Shown here: positions 1 to 5,274 of the stretch, one piece after another
Layout of the letters: each line of letters opens with the position of its first letter
Numbering within the stretch: the first letter of the stretch is position 1
Source: Actinomycetota bacterium
GTDB taxonomy: Bacteria; Actinomycetota; Acidimicrobiia; Acidimicrobiales; CADCTF01
NCBI GenBank assembly: GCA_019348305.1
Contig: JAHWJQ010000152.1
Span: 1 to 5,274, forward strand
Length of the DNA: 5,274 nucleotides
Direction of reading: 5' to 3'
Program-made: the position numbers and the translations under genes
The notes under the pieces: model-generated
Database searches by the model: none
Seen by the model: only the letters and a program-made list of their open reading frames with translations
Told to the model about the DNA's origin: nothing

Positions 1-1
1 A

Positions 2-847
2 GCTCAGGCGGACCGTGTCGCGCAGCGCCAGCGAGGAGATGACCTCGGAGCACTCGATGCGCTCGCCGCCGGCGTGGATGGCCAGGACGCGGCCGTCGAG
101 CGTCTCGATCTGCTCGACCGGCGTGTTCATCCGGACCTCGCCGCCGAGGGCGATGATCTCGTCGCACATCGTCTCCCACATCTGGCCCGGGCCGAAGCGG
201 GGGTAGTGGAACTCGGAGATCAGCGACTTGATCTTGTTGCCCTTGTTGCCGAAGAACGCCGACTTCGCGGCGGAGACGAACGAGAGGCCCTTGATGCGCT
301 GGGCGGCCCACTCGGCGCGGATCTCGGTACACGGCACGCCCCACACCTTCTCGGTGTAGGTCTTGAAGAAGATCCGGTAGAGGCGGTACCCGAAGCGGGC
401 GGCGACCCAGCCTTCGAAGGTCGACTGGTCCTTGGGCGGGCGCACCCGGGCCCACAGGTAGGACGAGACGCAGAGCAGGGCCTCGAAGATGCCGAGCCCG
501 GCCAGAGCGTTGAACGCCTTGAGCGGGTAGTCGAAGAACTTGCCGTTGTAGTAGATGCGGCTCATCCGGGGGCGGGTGAGGAAGTCGTCGTCGGAGAGGA
601 TCTCGTGCCACACCGCCTCCACCGCCGCCACCTTGGTGAAGAAGCGGTGACCTCCGATGTCGAAGCGCCAGCCGTCGCGCTCGGCCGTCCGGGAGATGCC
701 GCCGACCACGGAGTCGGCCTCGAGAACGGTGCAGGCCACCCCGCGCTTGCCCAGTTGGAACGCCGCGGTGAGGCCGGCCGGGCCGGCGCCGATGACGACG
801 ACTTCCGGACTGGTCGCCGCCGTTGCCATCGCTTCGTTGTCTGCCAC
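2..847 (-). CDS. FAD-dependent oxidoreductase (protoporphyrinogen oxidase/UDP-galactopyranose mutase-like), N-terminal part
   Basis: The reverse strand stays open for 282 codons from a GTG at 847 to the window edge, so the C-terminal part is missing; relatives are roughly 450-520 residues. Seen: after a short tail, a beta strand ([10 protein letters not shown], residues 16-25) forms the Rossmann dinucleotide-binding loop. An acidic residue follows (E43, in TVLEA), then GGISR (49-53) and FDIGGHRFF (62-70). Further on are YTEKVWG (164-170) and [11 protein letters not shown] (215-225), typical of flavin amine-oxidase/HemY-type folds. The GTG start is preferred over the ATG at 829 because GAGGAG lies 5 bases before it. 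Known: this actinobacterial subgroup is annotated as NAD(P)/FAD-dependent oxidoreductase and often sits near glycosyltransferases; its substrate is not settled. True protoporphyrinogen oxidase activity is not implied. It is transcribed away from the thiamin operon, and no functional link to it is visible. Confidence 0.88.
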   Translation of the reverse strand, partial: MADNEAMATAATSPEVVVIGAGPAGLTAAFQLGKRGVACTVLEADSVVGGISRTAERDGWRFDIGGHRFFTKVAAVEAVWHEILSDDDFLTRPRMSRIYYNGKFFDYPLKAFNALAGLGIFEALLCVSSYLWARVRPPKDQSTFEGWVAARFGYRLYRIFFKTYTEKVWGVPCTEIRAEWAAQRIKGLSFVSAAKSAFFGNKGNKIKSLISEFHYPRFGPGQMWETMCDEIIALGGEVRMNTPVEQIETLDGRVLAIHAGGERIECSEVISSLALRDTVRLS

Positions 848-852
848 GAACG

Positions 853-858
853 CTCCTC
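853..858 (-). promoter_or_regulatory. Ribosome binding site of the FAD oxidoreductase gene
   Basis: GAGGAG on the reverse strand, 5 bases before the GTG at 847. It decides the start: the in-frame ATG six codons further in (829) has no purine-rich sequence at a suitable distance. Confidence 0.7.
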
Positions 859-962
859 GGTCGGTCGGTACGCCGCGCCGTCCGCCTGCAGTCTTTCGTA
901 TTTCAGTCGCGTTACACCAAGTAGCCCGCGGTGGCGCCGGCCGCCCCACTACCATCGCAGCA

Positions 963-1054
963 GGCAGGGGAGCCCGTGGCCACGGGCTGAGAGGTGGGCA
1001 GGCCGCCCACGACCCTTCGGACAACCGGCCTGGTAATGCAGGCCCAAGGGAGCC
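963..1054 (+). promoter_or_regulatory. TPP riboswitch (thi box) controlling thiGH
   Basis: A thiamin pyrophosphate-sensing leader RNA, recognised by thi-box landmarks in the right order. These are GGGGAGCC (967-974), CTGAGA (987-992), GACCCTT (1011-1017), GGTAATGC (1032-1039) and AAGGGAG (1046-1052). Visible helices: short P1, GGC 963-965 with GCC 1052-1054; P2, GGG 968-970 with CCC 1013-1015; P3, a perfect 7-bp stem 971-977/982-988 with a GGCC loop; P3a, GTGGGC 994-999 with GCCCAC 1005-1010; P5, GGCCTG 1027-1032 with CAGGCC 1039-1044 around a GTAATG loop. It ends 4 bases before the thiG ATG, so there is no room for a separate terminator. The 3' strand carries the Shine-Dalgarno sequence, so TPP binding would most simply block translation initiation. 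The segment between GACCCTT and the P5 loop departs from the usual GAACCTGATC, and the GCG after P5 is also absent. Confidence 0.9.
1046..1052 (+). promoter_or_regulatory. thiG Shine-Dalgarno sequence embedded in the riboswitch
   Basis: AAGGGAG, 6 bases before the thiG ATG at 1059. It is also the conserved AGGGA at the 3' end of the thi-box aptamer. AAGGG can pair fully with CCCTT at 1013-1017, which offers a direct way to hide the ribosome-binding site when the RNA is folded. Confidence 0.8.
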
Positions 1055-1058
1055 AACC

Positions 1059-1826
1059 ATGCAGGATTCGCTGACCATCGCCGGACGGCAGTTCAACTCA
1101 CGGCTCTTCCTCGGCACGGGCAAGTTCCCGTCGCCGGCCGCCCTGCGCCTGGCCATCGAAGCGAGCGGGACGGAGATGGTGACGGTCGCCCTGCGCCGGG
1201 TCGACCCTTCGGCCGACGAGGACATCCTCGATGCCATCGACTCCGACCGGGTCCTGTTGCTGACCAACACCAGCGGCGCCGTCGACGCCGACGAAGCCGT
1301 CCGCTTGGCGCGGCTGGCCCGCGCCGCGGGGCTACCCGAGTGGATCAAGTTGGAGGTGACCCCCGATCCCCGTTACCTCCTGCCCGACCCCGTGGAAACC
1401 CTGCGGGCGGCCGAGATCCTGTGCCGTGAGGGCTTCACCGTGCTCCCCTACGTGAACGCCGATCCCGTGCTGTGCAAGCGGCTCGAGGAGGTGGGCTGCG
1501 CGACGGTGATGCCCCTTGGCTCGTGGATCGGCTCGAACCAGGGCCTGCGCACCAAGGCGGCCCTGGAGATCATCGTCGAGCAGTCGCTGGTGCCCGTGGT
1601 GGTCGACGCCGGCATCGGCGCCCCGAGCCAGGCCGCGGAGGCCATGGAGCTGGGGGCCGACGCCGTGCTGGTCAACACCGCCATCGGCACCGCCGGCGAC
1701 CCTGCCGCCATGGCCGGCGCGTTCCGCCTCGCCGTGGAGGCCGGACGAGCCGGTTTTCGGGCCGGATTGGCAGTGGCGGGCCGCGAGGCGGCGGCGTCCT
1801 CGCCGCTCACCGGCTTCCTGGCGTGA
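1059..1826 (+). CDS. thiG: Thiazole synthase ThiG
   Basis: Cytoplasmic enzyme that builds the thiazole phosphate of thiamin from 1-deoxy-D-xylulose 5-phosphate, dehydroglycine and sulfur from ThiS thiocarboxylate. The 255 residues match the family's usual length of about 256. Seen: the N-terminal strand [10 protein letters not shown] (14-23); EWIKLEV with K97, at the position of the lysine that forms the imine with the sugar substrate; and LLPDPVETL followed by [12 protein letters not shown]. Then come [13 protein letters not shown], the phosphate-site strand [10 protein letters not shown] (DAGIG at 183-187), [12 protein letters not shown], and a C-terminal ASSPLTGF tail. The frame stays open far upstream to 657, but that stretch is antisense to the oxidoreductase gene and the riboswitch. 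The ATG at 1059 has the proper Shine-Dalgarno sequence and gives the family N-terminus. It is first in an operon with thiH. thiS, which usually lies just upstream, is absent here. Confidence 0.97.
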   Translation: MQDSLTIAGRQFNSRLFLGTGKFPSPAALRLAIEASGTEMVTVALRRVDPSADEDILDAIDSDRVLLLTNTSGAVDADEAVRLARLARAAGLPEWIKLEVTPDPRYLLPDPVETLRAAEILCREGFTVLPYVNADPVLCKRLEEVGCATVMPLGSWIGSNQGLRTKAALEIIVEQSLVPVVVDAGIGAPSQAAEAMELGADAVLVNTAIGTAGDPAAMAGAFRLAVEAGRAGFRAGLAVAGREAAASSPLTGFLA

Positions 1827-2989
1827 CCTCCGTCGCCGTAGAACTGGAATCGCGCCCTGGTGGGCCACGGCCGGGCACGGCGGCCGCCGACGTGGCGGGT
1901 ACCGACCTGTTGGCGCTGCGCCGGCTGGTGGGCTCGGCCACCGACCGGCAGGTCGAGCGGGCGCTGACGGGCGGGCGCAACGGCCGGCGTGACCTCGCCG
2001 ACTTCGCCGCGTTGCTCTCGCCCCTCGCCGCGCTGCGCTTGGAGGAGATGGCCCGCCGCGCCCACGAGACAACCATCCGACGCTTCGGCCGCACGATCCA
2101 TCTCTTCGCCCCGCTCTATCTGTCCAACGAGTGCGTCTCCGTCTGCACCTACTGCGGCTTCTCGGCTCAGAACCAGATCGCCCGGCGGACGTTGAGCCCC
2201 GACGAGCTGTTGGCGGAGGCGCTCGTGCTGCGCTCGCAGGGATTCCGCCACCTGTTGCTGGTCGCCGGCGAGCATGCCCGCATCGTGGGCAAGGACTACC
2301 TGGTCGAGTGCGTGAAGGTGCTCGCGCCACACATCCCCTCGATCGCCGTCGAGGTCCAGGTGTGGGACACCGACACCTACCGCCGCCTCGTCGAAGCGGG
2401 ATGCGACGGGCTGGTGGTGTACCAGGAGACCTACGACCGCGAGACCTATGCCAAGGCCCACCTCAAGGGCAAGAAGCGCAACTACGACTGGCGGTTGGCA
2501 GCTCCCGACCGGGGGGCGGCAGCGGGCATGCGCAGGCTCGGCATCGGGGCGCTGCTCGGCCTCCATCACGACTGGAGGTCGGAGGCACTTGCTCTAGCGG
2601 CCCACGCGCAGGCCCTGATGCGGCGCTGGTGGCGCTGCGAGGTGTCGCTGTCGGTGCCCCGCCTCCGCCCTGCCGCCGGCGGGTTCGAGCCGGCCGACCC
2701 GGTGGACGACGCCCACTTCGTCCAGCTGCTTTGCGCCCTGCGCCTCGTGCTGCCCGACGTCGGCATCAGCCTGTCGACCCGGGAGTCGCCGGAGTTGCGC
2801 GACGCCCTGGTGCGCCTCGGTGTCACCCACATGTCGGCCGGGTCGCACACCGAACCGGGCGGGTACGCCGCCCCCAGCGAAGCCGAGCCCCAGTTCGAGA
2901 TCAGCGACGGCCGCTCGGCGGCCGAGATGGCCGGCGTGCTGCGGGCCGCCGGCTACGACCCGGTCTGGAAGGACTGGGAGCGGACGTGA
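1823..2989 (+). CDS. thiH: 2-iminoacetate synthase ThiH (radical SAM tyrosine lyase)
   Basis: Oxygen-sensitive radical SAM enzyme that splits tyrosine into p-cresol and dehydroglycine, the glycine-derived imine used by ThiG. The protein is 388 residues; E. coli ThiH has 377. Seen: the iron-sulfur motif CxxxCxxC at C104, C108 and C111, followed by [11 protein letters not shown]. Family signatures follow: [11 protein letters not shown] (from about 199), [18 protein letters not shown] (279-283), [10 protein letters not shown] (317-326), [11 protein letters not shown] (338-348) and the C-terminal DPVWKDWE. The start is taken as the GTG at 1823, whose GTGA overlaps the thiG stop; there is no separate Shine-Dalgarno sequence, so translational coupling is likely. 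With this start, the cysteine motif lies about 20 residues later than in E. coli, the extra being a Pro/Gly/Ala-rich N-terminus. A slightly later start cannot be excluded. Confidence 0.95.
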   Translation: MTSVAVELESRPGGPRPGTAAADVAGTDLLALRRLVGSATDRQVERALTGGRNGRRDLADFAALLSPLAALRLEEMARRAHETTIRRFGRTIHLFAPLYLSNECVSVCTYCGFSAQNQIARRTLSPDELLAEALVLRSQGFRHLLLVAGEHARIVGKDYLVECVKVLAPHIPSIAVEVQVWDTDTYRRLVEAGCDGLVVYQETYDRETYAKAHLKGKKRNYDWRLAAPDRGAAAGMRRLGIGALLGLHHDWRSEALALAAHAQALMRRWWRCEVSLSVPRLRPAAGGFEPADPVDDAHFVQLLCALRLVLPDVGISLSTRESPELRDALVRLGVTHMSAGSHTEPGGYAAPSEAEPQFEISDGRSAAEMAGVLRAAGYDPVWKDWERT

Positions 2990-3024
2990 TCGCCACCAGC
3001 AACTCGTTCTGGGAGCGGAACCCC

Positions 3025-4161
3025 TCAGGCCTCCTGCAGGCGCCCCGTGCGGCTCACCTGCTCGCCGGCCAGCGCACCGGGCTGGGCGGGGACGTCGGTG
3101 ACCACCTTCACCGTGCCCACCTTCTTCTCCCACAACACGACGTTGACGACGGCTGAATAGACGATGAGGCGACCGAAGAAGAACAGCCACGCCAGGATGG
3201 CGACGACGATCCCCAGCGCCCCATAGAGCTGCGAGGACGAGGCAACCGCCCGGGGGACGTAGATCGCGCCCACCACCTTGAGCACCTCGAAGCCGACGGC
3301 GGCCAGGATCGAGCCGGGGATCACCGCCCGCCACGGCAGGTCGGTGTTGGGCAGGATCTTGGCCGTCCAGACCCACATGGCGAAGTTGACCGCCAGCCCC
3401 ACGACCACAGCCAAGGGCCGCACCGCAGCTGGCAGCCACTGCAGCGCGGTCGTGACTGCGGCCGCTCCCACGAAGAGCACCACCGCTCCTCCCAGCCACA
3501 GCATCCCCACCGCCTTGTCCTTGAGGCCCCGAGCCTCGACCTGCCACACCTGGTTGTAGGCGTACTGGAGGGCGTTGACCAACCCGAGCCCTGACCACAG
3601 CAGACTGATGATGCCGATGGGTCCCGCCACTCTCTTGCTCCCCTTGGCCGCATTGACGGCATCGGTGACGGCGTCCTTGGCGTCGCCGGTGAGGCCGAGC
3701 TCGCTGATCACCCGCCCGGCGACGTCGACGCCCTGGCCGGCCACGAAACCGACGACGGCGACAGCCACCAGCAGCAGCGGGAGCAATGAGACGAAGGCCT
3801 GGAAGGTGACCGCAGCCGCCATGTTGTTGCCGTTGAGGTCGCTGTAGCGCTCCTGCACGTCGAGCACCCGGCCGAGGACCGGCCAGCGGTCACCGAGAGC
3901 GCGCAGCTTGGCCTTGATCCCCTTCGGCGGGTGGGCCGGCAACGGGCGGACGGGCACGACCGGATGCGGCGCGGAGCCGGACGCCGCAGCAGCAGGCGCG
4001 AGGTGCAGGCGTGCCGACCGTCCCACGGCAGCGCCGGCGGCGGCGACCATGGCCACTGCCGCAACCATGACGCCCAGCAGCTCGTCGAGCCCGCTCCTCG
4101 GCGCCTTGTCGCCCTTCTTCTTCGTCTTCTTGCTGGCGGCTTTGCCCTTCGACTTTGGCAT
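3025..4161 (-). CDS. YihY/BrkB-family inner membrane protein
   Basis: A 378-residue integral membrane protein. Seen: a very basic N-terminus (about ten lysines in the first 20 residues), then an extra hydrophobic stretch at about 27-47. An Ala/Pro-rich linker spans about 48-80, and the YihY/BrkB domain runs from about 95 to 346. That domain holds the signature ERYSDLNGNNMAAAVTFQAF followed by SLLPLLL, and further membrane segments near 122-142, 180-204, 218-240, 248-270, 277-302 and 314-345. The stretch SSSQLYGALGIVVAILAWL near the end also fits. Known: the family was first linked to serum resistance and mis-annotated as RNase BN; its biochemical role is unsettled. The tail (350-378) is polar. 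The ATG at 4161 has no Shine-Dalgarno sequence, which suggests a leaderless transcript. The gene is convergent with thiH (35 bp apart) and divergent from the Rieske gene. The family assignment is firm, the function is not. Confidence 0.9.
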   Translation of the reverse strand: MPKSKGKAASKKTKKKGDKAPRSGLDELLGVMVAAVAMVAAAGAAVGRSARLHLAPAAAASGSAPHPVVPVRPLPAHPPKGIKAKLRALGDRWPVLGRVLDVQERYSDLNGNNMAAAVTFQAFVSLLPLLLVAVAVVGFVAGQGVDVAGRVISELGLTGDAKDAVTDAVNAAKGSKRVAGPIGIISLLWSGLGLVNALQYAYNQVWQVEARGLKDKAVGMLWLGGAVVLFVGAAAVTTALQWLPAAVRPLAVVVGLAVNFAMWVWTAKILPNTDLPWRAVIPGSILAAVGFEVLKVVGAIYVPRAVASSSQLYGALGIVVAILAWLFFFGRLIVYSAVVNVVLWEKKVGTVKVVTDVPAQPGALAGEQVSRTGRLQEA

Positions 4162-4167
4162 GCCGCG

Positions 4168-4173
4168 CCGTTA
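4168..4173 (-). promoter_or_regulatory. Candidate -10 element for a leaderless YihY/BrkB-family transcript
   Basis: TAACGG on the reverse strand ends exactly 6 bases before the ATG at 4161, placing the likely transcription start on the A of the ATG. No purine-rich ribosome-binding site precedes the gene. The hexamer lacks the final T of the TANNNT consensus and no clear -35 box is seen, so this rests on spacing. Confidence 0.35.
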
Positions 4174-4200
4174 CCCGGGCGCGGGCCCCTCTATGCCACC

Positions 4201-4219
4201 GGGGCGATAGCGTCGCCCC
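4201..4219 (+). repeat. Perfect inverted repeat abutting the Rieske gene start
   Basis: GGGGCGA (4201-4207) and TCGCCCC (4213-4219) are exact 7-bp inverted arms around TAGCG, ending at the base before the ATG at 4220. It could be an operator overlapping the promoter or, if transcription starts further upstream, an RNA hairpin against the start codon. In GC-rich DNA a short palindrome can also be chance. Confidence 0.5.
4208..4213 (+). promoter_or_regulatory. Candidate -10 element for a leaderless DUF2231-Rieske transcript
   Basis: TAGCGT fits the TANNNT pattern and ends 6 bases before the ATG at 4220. This is the spacing expected when transcription begins on the A of the start codon. No Shine-Dalgarno sequence is present; the preceding bases are TCGCCCC. 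The hexamer overlaps the loop and one arm-end base of a perfect inverted repeat. No convincing -35 box is seen. Confidence 0.45.
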
Positions 4220-5080
4220 ATGAGGCTCAGGCGCCTGCCCGAGGTGGTCGAGTCAGCAGAGGTCCTCGATGCCCCTGGTGATGCGGTTGCCGGCGTGGTG
4301 GGCAAGCTCTTGCCCCCGGGCCCCTTCAAGGACGCTCTGTCGGGCACCTGGCTGGGCCACGCGTTGCACCCCATGCTGACCGACCTGCCCATCGGGTTCT
4401 GGACGAGCGCCTTCGTGCTCGACTTCGTGGGCGGGCACGAGAGCGACGCCGCCGCCCGCCGGCTGGTGGGCTGGGGCGTGGTGGCCGCGGTCCCCACCGC
4501 CGCCAGCGGCCTGTCGGACTGGGCGGACACGACCGGCGGTGAGAAGCGGGTGGGAGTGGTCCACGCGCTGGCCAACTCGGTGGCCCTCGCCTGCTACACG
4601 GCCTCCTGGATCGCCCGTCGCCGCGGCCACCGCACCACCGGGGTGGCGCTCGGCGTAGCCGGCGGCGCCGCCGCCACCGTGGGCGGCTACCTCGGCGGCC
4701 ACCTCATCAGCGCCTTGGGCGTCGGGGTCGACAACACCGCCTTCGAAGAGGGGCCGCAGGACTGGACGGCGGTGGGATCGGCCGACCAGCTCGCCCCCGG
4801 TCGCCCGTTGCTCGTGGACGCCGCCGGTGTGGCGGTGCTCGTGATGCAGGAGGGAGAGCGGATCTACGGCCTGGCCAACCGCTGCACCCATCGGGGGGGG
4901 CCGCTCCACGAGGGCGAGGTGAGCGGTGGGTGCGTGAGCTGCCCCTGGCACGGCAGCGTCTTCCGCCTCGACGACGGCGAAGTCGAGCGAGGCCCTGCTG
5001 CGCTGCCCCAGCCGGTCTATGAGGTGCGGGTGAGAGACGGGCGCCTGGAGGTGCGCCGCTTCACTTTGGCGGCATCCTGA
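4220..5080 (+). CDS. DUF2231 membrane domain fused to a Rieske [2Fe-2S] domain
   Basis: A 286-residue two-domain protein, probably a membrane-bound electron carrier. Seen: a DUF2231-type region at about 40-170 with the signature [16 protein letters not shown] (46-61, H47 and H50) and several hydrophobic segments (about 59-71, 84-98, 114-131, 141-168). Histidines H115 and H161 are associated with these segments. After a linker (about 170-180) comes a Rieske domain with CTH (C222, H224) and CPWH (C241, H244), which together supply the two-Cys, two-His ligands of a [2Fe-2S] cluster. The domain ends in [13 protein letters not shown]. The spacing and the absence of a disulfide-type CTHxGC sequence resemble ferredoxin-like Rieske domains rather than cytochrome bc1 Rieske proteins. 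The redox partner is unknown. The membrane histidines could bind heme, but that is a guess. No Shine-Dalgarno sequence precedes the start. The 3' end overlaps the opposing dehydrogenase gene. Confidence 0.9.
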   Translation: MRLRRLPEVVESAEVLDAPGDAVAGVVGKLLPPGPFKDALSGTWLGHALHPMLTDLPIGFWTSAFVLDFVGGHESDAAARRLVGWGVVAAVPTAASGLSDWADTTGGEKRVGVVHALANSVALACYTASWIARRRGHRTTGVALGVAGGAAATVGGYLGGHLISALGVGVDNTAFEEGPQDWTAVGSADQLAPGRPLLVDAAGVAVLVMQEGERIYGLANRCTHRGGPLHEGEVSGGCVSCPWHGSVFRLDDGEVERGPAALPQPVYEVRVRDGRLEVRRFTLAAS

Positions 5081-5273
5081 GGGCGCCGTCGAGGCGGATG
5101 GTCTCGCCGTTGAGATAGGGGTTCTCCACGATGTGGGCCACGAGCAGGGCGAACTCTTCGGGCTGGCCCAGCCGGCTGGGGAACGGGACGCCGGCAGCCA
5201 GCGCCTCCTTCGATCCAGCCGGGAGCAGGCCGAGTAGCGGCGTGTCGAAGGTCCCAGGGGCGATGGTGCAGAC
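5061..5273 (-). CDS. Short-chain dehydrogenase/reductase, C-terminal part (type-2 3-hydroxyacyl-CoA dehydrogenase-like)
   Basis: The last 70 codons and the TGA stop (complement of 5061-5063) of a gene entering from the right edge. Seen: [11 protein letters not shown], the strand after the catalytic helix in which SDR enzymes have a Pro-Gly motif. [20 protein letters not shown] and [17 protein letters not shown] follow, the usual end of SDR proteins. The pattern most resembles type-2 3-hydroxyacyl-CoA dehydrogenases (HSD17B10-like, NAD-dependent fatty acid or branched-chain beta-oxidation). The Rossmann fold and the Ser-Tyr-Lys catalytic residues lie outside the window, so substrate and cofactor cannot be checked. 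The final codons overlap the convergent Rieske gene by 20 bp. Confidence 0.87.
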   Translation of the reverse strand, partial: VCTIAPGTFDTPLLGLLPAGSKEALAAGVPFPSRLGQPEEFALLVAHIVENPYLNGETIRLDGALRMPPK

Positions 5274-5274
5274 C

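Noticed and set aside
848..962. Promoters for the oxidoreductase gene and for the thi transcript, for example TACCAT at 950-955 as a -10 box for thi.
   Set aside because: No paired -35 and -10 boxes with normal spacing could be found for either strand. The region must hold promoters, but I cannot place them.
74..1036. Long open frame on the plus strand (320 codons).
   Set aside because: It is antisense to the clear FAD oxidoreductase gene and runs into the riboswitch. Its Arg/Gly/Ala/Glu-rich translation matches no family, as expected of a GC-rich shadow frame.
657..1058. Upstream extension of the thiG frame to an ATG at 657.
   Set aside because: The added 134 residues would cross the riboswitch and lie antisense to the oxidoreductase. 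The ATG at 1059 has a Shine-Dalgarno sequence and gives the normal ThiG N-terminus.
1472..1822. Earlier ATG at 1472 in the thiH frame.
   Set aside because: It would overlap thiG by about 355 bases and add 117 residues of arginine/glycine-rich sequence absent from ThiH. The GTG at 1823 fits the family.
1448..2569. Open frame of 373 codons on the minus strand, plus an overlapping 332-codon frame at 1332-2330.
   Set aside because: Both are antisense to thiG and thiH, which have unmistakable family motifs. The translations are low-complexity and lack domains.
2996..3012. Possible terminator hairpin between thiH and the YihY/BrkB-family gene (CCAG with CTGG).
   Set aside because: The stem is only about six pairs with a bulge, and no T-run follows. 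It is too weak to call.
2131..3156. Open frame of 341 codons on the plus strand, and a 334-codon minus-strand frame at 2594-3598.
   Set aside because: They are shadow frames of thiH and the YihY/BrkB-family gene, Arg/Pro/Gly-rich, with no recognisable domain or ribosome-binding site.

Overview
The window is high-GC DNA (strong G/C preference at third codon positions) from what looks like an actinobacterium. The lineage is inferred from base composition, from the style of the proteins (a BrkB/YihY-family protein with a lysine-rich N-terminus, a DUF2231-Rieske fusion, a polysaccharide-type FAD oxidoreductase) and from candidate leaderless promoters. Acidimicrobiia is plausible but unproven. No tRNA, rRNA, insertion sequence, CRISPR array or phage gene is visible. 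Gene packing is tight.

Layout. (1) 2-847, minus strand: N-terminal 282 residues of an FAD-dependent oxidoreductase of the protoporphyrinogen oxidase/UDP-galactopyranose mutase superfamily, running off the left edge. (2) 848-1058: divergent control region. Its right half is a TPP (thi-box) riboswitch at about 963-1054 whose last bases include the thiG Shine-Dalgarno sequence. (3) 1059-2989, plus strand: a two-gene thiazole operon, thiG then thiH, overlapping by four bases (GTGA). (4) 3025-4161, minus strand: YihY/BrkB-family membrane protein, convergent with thiH. (5) 4162-4219: a 58-bp divergent promoter gap. Both flanking genes lack a Shine-Dalgarno sequence, and each has a TA-type hexamer exactly 6 bp before its ATG, which suggests leaderless transcripts. 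(6) 4220-5080, plus strand: a DUF2231 membrane domain fused to a C-terminal Rieske [2Fe-2S] domain. (7) 5061-5273, minus strand: C-terminal 70 residues of a short-chain dehydrogenase resembling type-2 3-hydroxyacyl-CoA dehydrogenases. It runs off the right edge and overlaps the Rieske gene tail-to-tail by 20 bp.

How the parts work together. Only thiG and thiH form an obvious pathway unit. ThiH cleaves tyrosine by radical SAM chemistry to dehydroglycine. ThiG condenses this with 1-deoxy-D-xylulose 5-phosphate and sulfur carried on ThiS to make the thiazole phosphate of thiamin. The riboswitch is expected to shut this down when TPP is plentiful, most simply by burying the ribosome-binding site. 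The carrier ThiS and its partners are not in the window. The other genes are single transcription units with no evident link to thiamin.

The most interesting item is the riboswitch. Its pyrimidine-sensing half is canonical, but its pyrophosphate-sensing half departs from the usual thi-box consensus. I found no convincing wholly new multi-gene system.
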